Shown here in pieces: positions 10,407 to 21,449 of a DNA stretch of 64,000 bases. The position numbers and the translations under genes were made by a program. Below the pieces are notes generated by a model, which was given only the letters and a program-made list of their open reading frames with translations, was not told the DNA's origin and searched no databases. Position 1 is the first letter of the stretch. Each line of letters starts with the position of its first letter. Source of the stretch: Takashimella koratensis (taxonomy: Eukaryota; Basidiomycota; Tremellomycetes; Trichosporonales; Tetragoniomycetaceae); contig BCKT01000003.1 in NCBI GenBank assembly GCA_003116875.1, positions 3,143-67,142 on the forward strand, in the 5' to 3' direction.

Positions 10407-11930
10407 CTAGTACCCCTTCACAGGATCGACAACGTTGAGAAGCGGCTTGCCTTGCCTGACCTGCTCAGCTTGCTTGATCAACAGGTCCGCACCGAGATCA
10501 AAGTACTTGGCGACAAATGAACTGGTATGAGGCGTGAGAATGACTTTGGGATGGGTGAATAGTGGATGTCCTTGGGGGAGAGGTTCGGGGTCAGTGACGT
10601 CCAAGACGGCACCGAACAGCCCGTCTTCTCGGTCGAGAGCTTCGAGGAGGTCGCCTGATCTCGGTCAGCAACTCCTTTCGTAAACCTCTCGTTGCAGGAA
10701 GTAGGGGAAAGCCCGGAAATAGTTTAGACCTCACTAGATTTGACGAGGTCTCCACGACCAACGTTCACAAAGACTGCGTTGGGAGGCAGGCGAGCTGCAT
10801 AGTACCGATCAGCCATGTTGATCACTGTGACTAGATCGGAGAGAGACCTACCGAGCCTCTCTTTGGTCATCAACCACTCCGTCCTTGGCGTTGAAGGCAA
10901 ACTAGCCACCAAGATCTCTGATCGACTCAGAAACTCGTTGAAGGAATTCTCATCCGACGTCGAGTACATCTCTGACGGTATCGAGCATTGCATGTCTCCT
11001 GTTCCCGTGATGACATACTGCAGAGTAGTTAGCTCAATGAAACCATAGAGAGCGTATCCAGGTGAGTGGCCACTTACCCCAGTGTCCGCACCCCGTTTTC
11101 CGCTCGAGTTGGCCGCAATGATCTCGCAATTGAAGGCTTTCAACAGTCTTGCTGTCTCGCGGGCGATATGACCGTACCCCTGAAGTCGACATAAGTGTCT
11201 GTTGCCATTGGGAAAACGGACAGTAGCGTTAGACAGTCGACGATTCAGGTTGAATCGGAGACATGCCAAGCGGGAACTCACAAGCAAACCAACTGTCTTG
11301 CCAATGATGGAATGGTGATGGGGTACATTGTTATCCCACTTGGCGTCCTGCCTCGCCGCGAGGATCTGTCGCGGGATTGACATGAAGACTAGGCATACAG
11401 GATCAACACCTTTATCATGGACATCTGGTCAAACGTCAAACCTACCGTTGATGACGTTTGCAACGACGTACTGCGGGATGGCGACGACATGAATGCCTGG
11501 ATTGAACTCAGCATTGGCCTCAGACCGTCGAAGCAGTCGGCTCACCAGAGGCAGTGCACACTGAAATCTGCTTCTTGGCCTCATCCGACGCCATGAGTGG
11601 GCTATCCAGGAAGATGTTCGCGCCAGCTGTCACAAACATCGCTCGATGTCAGCTTCAACCGTTCTCTTCCCCGTCGAGATCCAACTGACCGGATGAGAGT
11701 TGAACCGCCTTGGTGTTCGGCACCTGGTCCAAGGACTTTACGCCCGGAATCCCGATCCAGTTGGTGTACCAGACATCGGCCTCTTTCAGTACATGATCAG
11801 GAATGACCAGATTGGGATTGAGTCCGTCTCCGATGTTGTAGACTTTGGGAAAGACCTTCTCAAGCTCGGCGACCTTCTCCTTGCTGATGGTCGCAGTGAT
11901 GACGGCGGTAGTGAAGGCGTCACGGGTCAT
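10407..11930 (-). CDS. D-isomer-specific 2-hydroxyacid dehydrogenase
   Basis: NAD(P)-dependent D-2-hydroxyacid dehydrogenase, about 340 residues, split by numerous short introns. Motifs in order are CTASGIHVVAIPQYV, IIGKTVGL, the nucleotide-binding GYGHIARETARLL, the catalytic-arginine region NVGRGDLV, DVTDPEPLP with the conserved acidic residue, and TPHTSSF with the catalytic histidine. These are all expected catalytic parts, so the enzyme should be active on a 2-oxoacid such as glyoxylate, hydroxypyruvate or an arylpyruvate. The start is the ATG at 11930 (MTRDAFTTAV); an in-frame GTG lies seven codons upstream but is not a eukaryotic start. The neighbouring aminotransferase would supply 2-oxoacids, so a shared pathway is plausible but inferred. 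Confidence 0.85.
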
Positions 11931-12844
11931 GGCTAGACTGTTCTCAGACACAAATTCAAGGTCACCGGTAGTGTCGCAGATTCAGCCGTGATTTGTTTTT
12001 GCTGGGAAGGGGGGTGACAACAGCGTGGAGCGTACGGGTGAAAGAAACTCGCCAGTCCGCGAACCGGAGGCGGAAGCTCGCCGGTGGCCAGGCATTTCCC
12101 CCTGATTTTGAACTCCGGCCTTCTCCGACTCCCCGCGGGAGGTGTTCATGGGAAGCTTAACCCAAGTGGGGCCGTTTATAGTAAATCAAGTTTGGCACAG
12201 AAACATAATTACGAAGCAATGGGATAACTACAACTCTTCGTGCACTGACTCAGGGCTGTACCGCCAAAAACCAGAATAGAAATCCGAAATACATATGATT
12301 CGCCGCCGCCAGACTCGCCAAGGAAAGCCTGCCATTCGCCAGTTGAGATGGCCGCGGTGCAGGTCGCGACGGATGGAGAGACTTGCACGTCGGACTCATT
12401 TCGGTGCTGCCGTGACGGCCTGCTACTTAGAGAAGCGCCGGCGGCGGTGGCTCATCAGCGGCAACGAGGGACCCCTTGCCCGCGGCAGTACTCAAACTAG
12501 TTGTAGGAGCCCTGATCTTCGACGTGATCCGCGTCGAAAAAGTCTTGGTTGTGACACACATGTGACAGCTTGGATGACGGACAGGTGTCTCTATCCCCGT
12601 CCAGCATAGTGAACCACAGCTCTAGAGAGCCATGTTGCAGTAAGAGCGAGGTCAGATCACTGTGACCCTCCGATCTGTAGTGTAAGGGACAACGCGCCAG
12701 TCTCCAGGGTGCAAGTTGGAATGCACATTACACTCCTGTACAGCAGGTACGGGTCTAGAGAGACGTCGCAACTGTGATCTTTTAGTCGAAGCTCATATGT
12801 ATGCATGCGAAACCTGTTCTATGACACCCAAAGGTTAAGGGGCT
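11931..12844. other. Intergenic, no gene seen
   Basis: About 910 bp. The first 250 bp form the promoter side of the dehydrogenase gene and contain several CGG/CCG triplets. The rest lies downstream of the next minus-strand gene. A plus-strand frame at 12295-12609 is arginine-rich and looks like a chance frame. No tRNA-like fold or repeat was recognised. Confidence 0.55.
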
Positions 12845-13866
12845 CTACGAAAGAGCGGACATGGTCTGGGTTCGAGTTAGTATCCGCTCATCCAGCTTGA
12901 CAACACTCACAATCAATCGGCCACCATCGACCACGAGCACCGCGTTATTCATGTAAGAGCCCGCGTCCGACCCAAGCATCAAAACGGGGCCAGCGATCTC
13001 CTCCGGGTTACCTGCTCGCCCTGCAGGGGAAACCTTGACGGCTTCGGACAAGACGGGCATGAGCACTTTGCCGTCGCCAGTCATGGGCGAAGGGAAGATG
13101 CCGGGGCAGACAGCGTTGACGCGAATCTTGAAGGGGATGAGTCGCGAGGCGAGGAGGGAAGTGAGGTGGAGGTCTGGAGTCAGCCAGCAATCACTTGGAA
13201 AGACTCACTTCCTGCCTTGGTAGCACCCAAAGTGATCGAGCTGCCTCGGCGCTGAAGGCCGAGCGCGGCAAGGGAGGCAATGTTGATGACCACCGGAAGT
13301 GTAGACTTGCGGAGCAAAGGGATCATGGCAATGGTGGTGAAGTAGACGCCGTTGACGTTGACCTTGGTCATGTCGACAAAGTCCTCCTCCTCGATACCGT
13401 TCCACAGCATGCTCTGGAGGTTCTCGACATCGTCAACCTCGCACTGCTCTCGCCAAGGCTTGAGGAGTCCAGCGCAGTTGATGAGCACATCAGCGACCGA
13501 GGTGATCTGAGCGATCTTGTCGACCATCTCTGTCACGGCAGCCTTGGACGAGACATCGCCTTGGACACTGAAGGTAAGCACCACTCTACGTGTCAGTACT
13601 CACGCGTAGACTTTGCCCCCATCAGCGGGAAGGGCAGCGTTGATCTCGCTCGCGGTGGTCTCGAGAACATCGCCGCGTCGACCAGTGATAACAACCTTGG
13701 CACCGTTGACAGCGTATGCCGAAGTCAAGGTTCGGCCGATACCTGGGAGTAAGCTCGGGAACAAGTTGTACAATCACTCACCAGTTCCACCGCCAGTGAT
13801 GACGACCCACTTGCCGCGGACGGTGAAGAGGTTGGTGAGTTGGAAAGAGGTCAGGTCGAGCGACAT
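12845..13866 (-). CDS. Short-chain dehydrogenase/reductase with altered active site
   Basis: Classical SDR, about 280 residues, NAD(P)-dependent by fold. It opens MSLDLTSFQLTNLF and carries the cofactor motif TGGGTGIG across intron 1, then LINCAG (NNAG equivalent) and INIASLAAL with the catalytic-serine region. The usual YxxxK reads LGATK (in SSITLGATKAG), so the catalytic tyrosine position holds leucine while the lysine remains. C-terminal marks are INAVCPG-like RVNAVCPGIFPSPM and the NPEEIAGPVLMLGSDA segment. The last intron has a textbook ATACTAACTC branch site and leaves a short final exon ending TMSALS. It is similar in length to active relatives. It stands head-to-head with another SDR gene. 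Confidence 0.85.
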
Positions 13867-14185
13867 TTTTCTGGATGGGGGAGTGTGCGATGAGCGATAG
13901 AGAGTGACCAGTCGAGGAAAGTTGAATCAAAGATTATGAACTTGGCCACCGGCGAGCAAGCCGTTGGACGGGATTGGGGCAAAAGCCACTGCGCCGCATG
14001 CCACGGGTGATCGGGTCCAGAGGCGGCCGGACTTGAACACGCTGCCCAATTGAGTCGTTGGATTTTCAGAAGTCTCGGGTTCCACGGCGAGCAAGTCCCA
14101 GGTCCGAGATCACGTGGATCGCCCGCTCTTCGGCCAACTCTCCTCTGCTTCCTCTCTCCATTCATACCATATCCTACATCATAAT
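13867..14185. promoter_or_regulatory. Divergent promoter between two SDR genes
   Basis: A 319-bp head-to-head region between the start codons of the two SDR genes. It is GC-rich with several CGG and CCG triplets. The layout suggests co-regulation. No specific factor site can be assigned from sequence alone. Confidence 0.45.
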
Positions 14186-15094
14186 ATGTCACTCGAAGGC
14201 AAGATTTGCATTGTCACGGTGGGTCCAATCGACCTCGATCATGAGCTGAAAGTATGCAGGGTGGTGCCTCGGGCATTGGTCTTTCCACAGTCAAGGCGTT
14301 CTTGGCAGCAGGTGCTCGGGGGGTTACAATCGTCGATTTGCACGATGACGCTTTGTTCACCTTGAAGGCGGCGTTGCCTGCGGAAGACGCCGAGCGGGTA
14401 CTCTGTGTTGCTGGGGATGTCAGCGAGGAGGCAATTGCCGAGGCGTATGTCTCACAGACGATCGCGCGATGGGGTCAACTCGACATTAGTGTTCAATGCG
14501 CTGGTATCTCCCAGAAACGGCTACCGCTCTTGGAGACGGATGTCAGCGTTCTTGACAGGATCTGGAAGGTCAACGTTCGGGCCTGTGAGTAGATGCCCAT
14601 ACAGTGCTGATTGAAGTGTACCTCGGCATGCAAAAGTCCATCCGCGGGATGCTTGACTCGCCGTCAAAGGGCCAAGGATGTTCGGTCATCCTCATCAGCT
14701 CTCAGATCGGTCTCGATGGTGAGTATAGGTCCTGCCATTCGCTAATAATGTAGGAATGCAGGGGCTAGCGGCGTACAGCGCCTCCAAGTTTGCTGTACGA
14801 GGTATGATGTCCTCGGTCGCGCAAGAAGTGGGCCCATTGGGCATTCGAGTCAACGCAGTCTGTCCTGGCCGTGAGTGTATAGCGTGGTCACTGCTAACCT
14901 CAGCTATCGACACACCTCTGGTCAGTCAGGTCTCCCCAGAGGCGATGAAGGTGCACACGGAGAAGGCAAACTTGAAACGGATGGGCCAGCCCGAGGAAAT
15001 TGCGGCCGCGATCATGTTCCTCGCTGGTCCTTCGGGATCGTATTGCAGTGGCACCACGCTGAAGGTAGACGGCGGTTGGAGCAAGTTCTGCTAG
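14186..15094 (+). CDS. Short-chain dehydrogenase/reductase
   Basis: Classical SDR of about 250 residues with all catalytic parts. TGGASGIG is assembled across intron 1 (KICIVT joined to GGASGIGLSTV). VQCAG is present, then ILISSQIGLDG with the serine, YSASKFAVRGM with the Tyr and Lys, RVNAVCPG, and the C-terminal SGTTLKVDGGWSKFC. Introns are short. NAD(P)-dependent oxidation or reduction of an alcohol/carbonyl is expected, with unknown substrate. It is divergent from the SDR that lacks the tyrosine. The flavin monooxygenase gene ends 63 bp downstream on the opposite strand. Confidence 0.9.
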
Positions 15095-15157
15095 TCTCGT
15101 GGTAGAGTCGAGCACTATACATCTAGAATATCTACAGTATGATGCATACAAGTGTAA

Positions 15158-16837
15158 CTAAGCCGTAACCGCTGCGAGAGCCTCCTTGGCCTTGGCCAAT
15201 CGGACATCGTCCGCGGCATCTCTCACTCCCAAACCCTCAACAGTCCGCGCCTTGACTGCCATGTACCGGTCAGAGTACGGTGAGAGCTCCTCAACCTCGC
15301 CTTGGATTCCCAATCGCTTAGCCTCACTGTTGAGCCAGCTTGCGATCTCCTTGACAAGCCTGGGCTCCTCAACTTTGCCGTACACATGGATGTTTCGGTC
15401 AGAGACCGCGGCGCGACGGGCCGCATACGTCTTCTGCATCGCTGGGATCGATGGCAGCTGCGCCTGGTTCGACCACACTCGAGTCACCTCGATACCCTGG
15501 TACTCGAAGAAGCTGAATGCAGAGATGTTGGCGGGAACACCGAGGAGACACAAGGTCGGGTCGGGGATATAGAAGAGATCCTGGTGCAGGTTGAGCACTG
15601 TGTACTGCGAATGAACGATCTTGGTCGACTCGGAGGTCCGTCGAGCCTGGTAGTCGCGAAGGAAAGGGTACGAGTGGTAGTAGCCGGTCGCGAAGAGTAC
15701 GGCGTCTACCTCGATGATACTGCCGTCGAGCATTTCCACCTTTCCGACAGATCCCGAGGGAGGGAGGAAACGCTTAACGGTAGGCACGATGGTGCATGTC
15801 GAAGCGAGTCGATCGCGGAAGACTGCCTTGACGATCTGTCTGTCAGCTAGGACAGTACAATTTGCCTACCTTGGTGTCAGGAGAATCATCGGTCTCGTAT
15901 GGCCGCGCCGTGACGTAGACGTTGTCCGCGTAAACGCTGATCTCTCGTGCCATGTCTGACCCCGACGGTCCAGAGCCGACAACCAAGACGTTACGGCAAC
16001 CTTTCCAGTCCTCGCCTCGCCGGAAGCTGAGAGCATGGGATAGGCGGTCCGGCCAATGAGCCTGCCATTCGGCGAGGCCGGGGATATCTGGTGTCGCTGG
16101 TGCATTGTGGTGACCGGTGGCGCAGACAACGGCGTCATAGTCGTCAACAGAGTAGGTGATGGTCACCGTGATCGAGTCGGCATCCCTAGTCGTATCAAAC
16201 GTCTTGCTCCAAACACGCCATCCAGTCTCCACCTCGTCGACCTTCTCCACACGAGTGTTGTAGCTCGCAATCGAGTCGATATCGTGGAGAGCCGCGTACT
16301 CCTCCAAATACGCCTGATGGTCCGAGTGGGGGTAGTACCAGTCCTCGGGCTTCTCAGCGTCGCGTGGCATGCCCTGGAAGCACATCAGAGGCGAGGGAAT
16401 GTTGTTCTTGAGTGTGACGTATGATGGACCTGGAGGAGCGAAGGACATCGTCATGGTCTTGACCTGAGCCTCGGCATCTTGCCCTTTGAACACCGTTTTC
16501 GAAACCGATGGGTAAACCGGGTCCTAGGGTTAGCTTGCTCACAGGAGCAACTCACGAGATCAGGCTGGTAGTCGATCTGGTCCGGGTTCAGTGCTGGAAG
16601 CGGTGGTGTTGCCGCCTTGGCATCTTGGTACTTCCAAATCCCACCTGGGAAAGAGTTGCGTTCGTAGAGTCGGACCCGCTTGCCAGCGTCTCGGAGGCGT
16701 CGAGCAATAGGCAGCTTACAGTCAGCTCTGCCGACTTGATCACTCACCCCTGAGGCACCAGCGCCAATGACAGCCACGGTGCGGATCTGTCGGGGTAGCT
16801 CCCAGTACGGAGTGTCAATTGGAACGGGGTGCGGCAT
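15158..16837 (-). CDS. Flavin-containing monooxygenase
   Basis: FAD- and NADPH-dependent monooxygenase of the FMO family, about 520 residues. The N-terminal FAD motif VAVIGAGASG is split by intron 1. Further marks are YERNSFPGGIWKY, VVCATGHHNAPATPDIPG, the NADPH motif LVVGSGPSGSDMAREI, and VLFATGYYHSYPFL near the C-terminal FAD site. It would oxygenate a soft nucleophile (N or S) or act as a Baeyer-Villiger-like enzyme; the strict BVMO fingerprint is not seen. The start is the ATG at 16837 (MPHPVPIDTPYW). Its position beside two SDRs, a hydrolase and a regulator suggests a shared catabolic or tailoring role. Confidence 0.92.
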
Positions 16838-17335
16838 GTTGTCAAAGATTGTTGATGGTTACCTGCAGAAAACTGAAAAGAGGTAATGATAAGGGAATAT
16901 TTCTGAGTTCGAGCTGAGGACTTTGCCCTGGACGCCGGCGGCCAAAGTCATTTTCACCTTGCCGTCGGCGAGTTTGTCAGCCTCGTAGCAAGTCGGATCA
17001 GTCTAATATCATCGTGAGCCTAACCCTGTCGTCTTACGTACCTCGAGAAGGGCTCGGATGATCACGCTGGGCTCTGAGGGCCACCGAAGGGCCCGTTCCG
17101 GGGTCGACTTTTGGGTCGACATCGCGCTAAGGGCCCGGTGTATAACCGAGCACTTTTCTTCGTGGTCTACTGGCGTCGTTGTCCATGTTATTTTGCACGC
17201 AAAGAATGACAGATTGCTGACATCCTCGTGTTGGTTGAGAGCGGCACCCGGTCGGATGACAGCGATCCGCTGACCGGCTGATGGACCCGGTGCATGATTC
17301 GGCCGGAGCACGACATATGTAAGCGCTCTGTTGCA
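16838..17335. other. Intergenic, FMO promoter side
   Basis: About 500 bp containing the upstream region of the minus-strand FMO gene and the 3' end of the next minus-strand gene. No gene, RNA or repeat was recognised. Confidence 0.55.
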
Positions 17336-18463
17336 CTACTGAACCTTTGCCCACGCCCATTCCATTGCTGGGAACACTGCCTCGTCCCACCAAATCTTGC
17401 CCTTGTCCGGCACGCGACCCATCATGACGGTGAAGCCATGAGGAGCGTCACGGCACTCGCCCAGGTGAACCTCAACGCCGACGGAGACCAGTTTGTCACG
17501 CAAATGGATCGAGTTGGCTACAGGGATCTCGCTGTCAGCCATCGCTGCGAGGATGAAAGTTGGCGGAAAGTCGGATGTGATTGAAGCTGCTGCGTTGGTA
17601 CTGGAAGGGTATGGCGCGTCGCATCCAAAGAGAAACGAGTTGTGTGACTTGGTATCAAAGGTCTGGTTATCAGCCGGATCATCTATCAGCCTCACCGCTC
17701 GGAACCACGCCCAGCGCGGGATGGAGAGATCGAATCTAGCGTCAGCCCGTCTTCCACATATTCCTTACGGTCTTGCAAACGGGAAACCTGTGCAGATGGG
17801 CTCGTGGTAAAGCTTCTGAGCGGTTTGAAAGAGGTCGGGATCGGTCGTCTCAAGTTCATAATACTTTGACTGCGGCGCAATCATCTGGGTATTTGGATCC
17901 ACGAGAGGGTACGCTGAGACCACTGCGCGCAGTCGAGGAACAGTAGGATCATTGAGTGCAAGGATGTCTGTGCCCAAGTCCACGCAAAGGGTGCCGCCTG
18001 CGCTCGCACCAGCAGCCACACATCTCGAACCATCCACCCCGAAATCGGCGCCTAATCTCTCGAGCTCGGCGTTGAGGTTGTCTTGTACAAAGATGTACCC
18101 ATCTAGGACATCTTCACGACATCCTTGAATTGTGACGCTCAACCTTAGCGGTATTCTCTCCTTGGACTCACTGAGGAAGGAGACGGTATTCAACCGAAAT
18201 GACAGCAGCGCCTCGCTCACGCCAATACTTGAACTGACCAAAAGGCCCGTGGGCTGCATCCCCTGCAGTGAAAGCCCCACCATGAATATAGCTGGTTTCA
18301 GTGACAATCTTGTTTACACTTACTAGAAGACGGGAACGGGAGAGCTCACTGGCTTCCTAGGAGCCCAGATGTTCATGTAACACCCTTCCGAAAGAGCATT
18401 CAATAGGGGCTTGAACAGGATGTGAAAGTCCGGGGCGCACGGTTTTGCGCAAACGTACTCCAT
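17336..18463 (-). CDS. Alpha/beta-hydrolase, carboxylesterase/HSL-like
   Basis: Alpha/beta-fold esterase or lipase, about 330 residues. MNIWAPRKP leads into the oxyanion-hole segment YYIHGGAFTAG, then VEYRLLP, GASAGG with the nucleophile serine, an acidic-residue region AMADSEIPV, and DAPHGF with the catalytic histidine. Two introns are only 32 nt (GTAAGTGT to AACCAG) and 34 nt (GTGAGTCC to TTGAG). Both are needed to keep frame, and the 34-nt removal restores the usual eight-residue spacing between the P of YRLLP and the downstream ED. The start is taken as the ATG at 18463; an upstream exon cannot be excluded. It probably hydrolyses small esters in the cytosol, as no signal peptide is visible. 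Confidence 0.85.
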
Positions 18464-18721
18464 GGTTCAGTTTCAATCGTGTCAAAGGCTGATGCACGGT
18501 CGAGTTGAGCCGTCGATAGGACCGTTAGGTGTTTGCAACAGGAAGGGGGTGAGCAAAATTGAAGATGACAAGACGCTGTGAGTAGTCAGTTGTGCAATTG
18601 CGTGCCGGGAATTTAAGTCGCCGCACCAAGACGCCGCAGGTTGGCTCCGTCAGGTCACTGACCATAGCCCTCCCACAGTGGTATTCTGGCCTCGTATGCG
18701 TTGACAAAACATTCACATCGA

Positions 18722-20987
18722 CTAGCTAAACAACATGCCATCATCAAGGGTGAACGTCTCGGAGGTGAGGTTGCCTGAGGAGAAGAGTGATTCCAGCAAG
18801 TCGTCCAAAGTATCAAATTGGGGGGCCAAAGGAGAGGCTCCACCGACAGCAGACGGCTCATGCTGATCTTGGTTCTCATCTTGACGTTGCTCGCCGTTGA
18901 CTATTGCATCAAGCATTGCTTGGATTCGACTAGCGTAAAACCCGCCTAAAACATTGGATCTGATGTATAAGCAATATCTTGGCAAGGTGCCTTACAGATG
19001 TTCAGCCAGTGAGCGGACTTCGCTCACAATGACATTTGTCTCGAAACGGGAGGGAAAGAACTGGGTAATACTCGCCATGTCAGTCAGACGTTGAACAAGG
19101 AGACATACCGAATGAGGAATGCGGCGGCATGGGTCATTTGCAGCTGGGTGGTTATACTTTAATATCAGTACAAAACTCCGATGCTCCTCACGAGGTGTAG
19201 TTGATGTACGGTGGGTGCCAGTTTTTAACGACTAGAGAAACCAGTCTTCGTGCCCAGCTGACAGCCGCGTTGACGTAGGGAAACTTATCGACAGTAACAT
19301 CGGAAGCGCTGTGGACGCCTGGAAAATTGGTGAGCTCTTCTCAAAACAAACTCACCTCGTAAAGGCAGGCAGTTGATCTCCAAACTGCAGACGATGTGGA
19401 TATACGACAAACTCTGCTGTAAGAGTGTGTACGAGGTTTTTTCCTCGACCGTATCTTCAAATCAACCCTGTCACCGGTTGTGCACCTACCTTGATATCGA
19501 AACCTGGAAGGCCCGTCAAGGTACGTTGTCCATTTAGCCTTCCACTTTTCCATGCGGTCGTTGTGATCGGCCATAAGAGAACACAAAGCATCCGGATCAC
19601 TGCCGTTTTCGACACAAGCAAGGACGCCACTCTGTGCAGAGCCTGTTTACCCTTATTAACATACTTTTTCTGACAAACTCACCCATGATCTGCGTCGACT
19701 GGACCTGCAAAGCTGCTCGCACGTCTGAGATGGAGTGGTTTGGCTCGGTCATCAGAAAGTCCACCTCCTCGACGATATGATGATCAAACAACAATCGTGG
19801 TCGACCTGACACCACGCTGATTCTGCAGATCCTCAGCTCCTGTATGAACTTGCGACTCACAAAACATCCAGCACATACACCGCGCTATATACCCGAAGAG
19901 CGCGCCTCAGTTTTTCGTGATGGACAAACCTGCCCCCGTTCGCGGCTCGCTCCTTTGTCCAATTTTGATGTAATCGCTTACAGGTTTCACCTAGCCCCAG
20001 CTCATGGGCTAAAGAGACGATGTGGCCAGGTGAGAGTGAATCACTCAACCATGTCCAAAGGATGATTACCCCACATAGGTCATCCAAGCTTGCGCGAGCG
20101 CCAAACAACGTGGAACGAGCAAGACGTATAGCCTTGCCTTGTGCTCGCTGATGTAGACCCTGAAGCTCTTCCGCTTCACGAGCACCGACGGCGACCACCG
20201 CCCCTGATATCTCAGTAGGTACAGAGGCTCACAAACTCACAGTAATAGATGGAACCATGCCTCTGCATTGTTTCAAAATTGAGCGGTTGGCGCGAGTCCA
20301 TAAACGGGAAGAACCCGGTGCAGCGTTTAGAGAAACTGGCTTCAACTCTCTGCAAGGCATTGACGACTACTTACATCTCAAACGCTACTTTTTCCAGCTC
20401 TACTTCATCATCATCGCTATCGTCTGAATGATGCACATCTCCATCGTTCCCCGTCGGATGAGCTCGGTCCGTTGAGCGAGTACGTTTTCCTAGACGAATC
20501 TGATCGATCCTCACGAGATCATCATTATCCGCTAGGACTAGTGACGTTGGAGGGACGACTGGCCGACCTCTGTCCCCTGAAGGTCCGACACTTCCAATTA
20601 TACCGCTCGTTGATGTGACTGGGCGCACTGGAGGGTTCGTGGTGGGCGTCGGGAGTGTGGTAACCCCGCTAGTGAGTTGTCGTGATTGGAGCTCGGTGAT
20701 GCTTGTTCGAAGTTCAAGGATCTCTTTCTCCAGCCTGTCCAGCCTATCCGGCATAGATATCGTGGTAGGAAGACGTGCTGTGCATCTCACCCTTCCAGAC
20801 CCGTCAGCTTACCCAGAGCTCGAGCGACTTGCCCCATTTCAACACATCTTCGGCAAGGAAGATCGCCAACGCATTTCACCTGACAACGCTGTTAGATCAG
20901 GAGTAGGTCAGATCAACTTGCCTTGTGCCGCCGACAAAGTTCGCACGCCTTGTTACTCCGAGATGATAACGGTGCTTGGGGCGGCAT
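18722..20987 (-). CDS. Zn2Cys6 transcription factor
   Basis: Fungal binuclear zinc-cluster regulator, about 600 residues over many short exons. The finger is built from three exons: ACELCRRHK, then VKCVGDLPCRRCVEMG, then VRCTARLP. This gives C-x2-C-x6-C-x5-C-x2-C-x6-C. Both introns inside the finger begin with GC, not GT (20880-20921 and 20792-20832), and only those junctions supply the sixth cysteine in frame. A leucine-rich coiled coil follows (LDRLEKEILELRTSITELQS), then an acidic serine stretch, then the fungal-specific middle region (RVEASFSKRCTGFFPF, LGLGETCKRL). The tail has DTLDDLLESLFSS. Location at the end of the metabolic run makes it a candidate local regulator. Confidence 0.8.
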
Positions 20988-21449
20988 TCTCGTGGAGAGC
21001 TTGTTTATGTGCAAAGAGACGGTGTCGGATGATAAGAACCACTGGGCGGAAAAGGGAGATGGATTTAAGATTATAACTCCGTCTTGTGGCGGGTGACCAT
21101 GATCTGAGCAATGCCTTTCCGCTGTATGTCAGGGTGTCTTGGGCACTTGGAAGAATTCATTGAGAATGGCCAAGGGTCATACACAAAAAAAACCAGCACA
21201 TCGGCGGAAAGCGTCGCGGTTGCGCCCTGTCCCGGAGCCCATTGGAGACTGATGTCGACGGTCCGACGACGTGAATGCTGATAGACACCACCTTTCAATT
21301 TTCTCGGCGACCGGACACTGAAGCAGTGTGCAGCCCCGATGTCCTAATCAGAAGCCTTTCGTTCTGTGAAAGCCTTCCAGATTACTTTCAAGAGGATCAG
21401 GTAATGCATCTATAGTGTGCATGATTCAAAAATAAACGAGAGACAGAAA
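20988..21449. other. Intergenic, no gene seen
   Basis: About 460 bp between the zinc-cluster gene promoter side and the amidohydrolase 3' end. Only short frames are present. Nothing further was recognised. Confidence 0.55.

Noticed and set aside
11931..11951. GTG start seven codons upstream of the 2-hydroxyacid dehydrogenase ATG
   Set aside because: Eukaryotic initiation favours the ATG at 11930. The same reasoning removed TTG or GTG starts at 25069, 29147, 34315 and 57794.
12640..12720. Possible tRNA-like sequence
   Set aside because: No acceptor stem, A box or B box could be aligned; no tRNA was found anywhere in the window.
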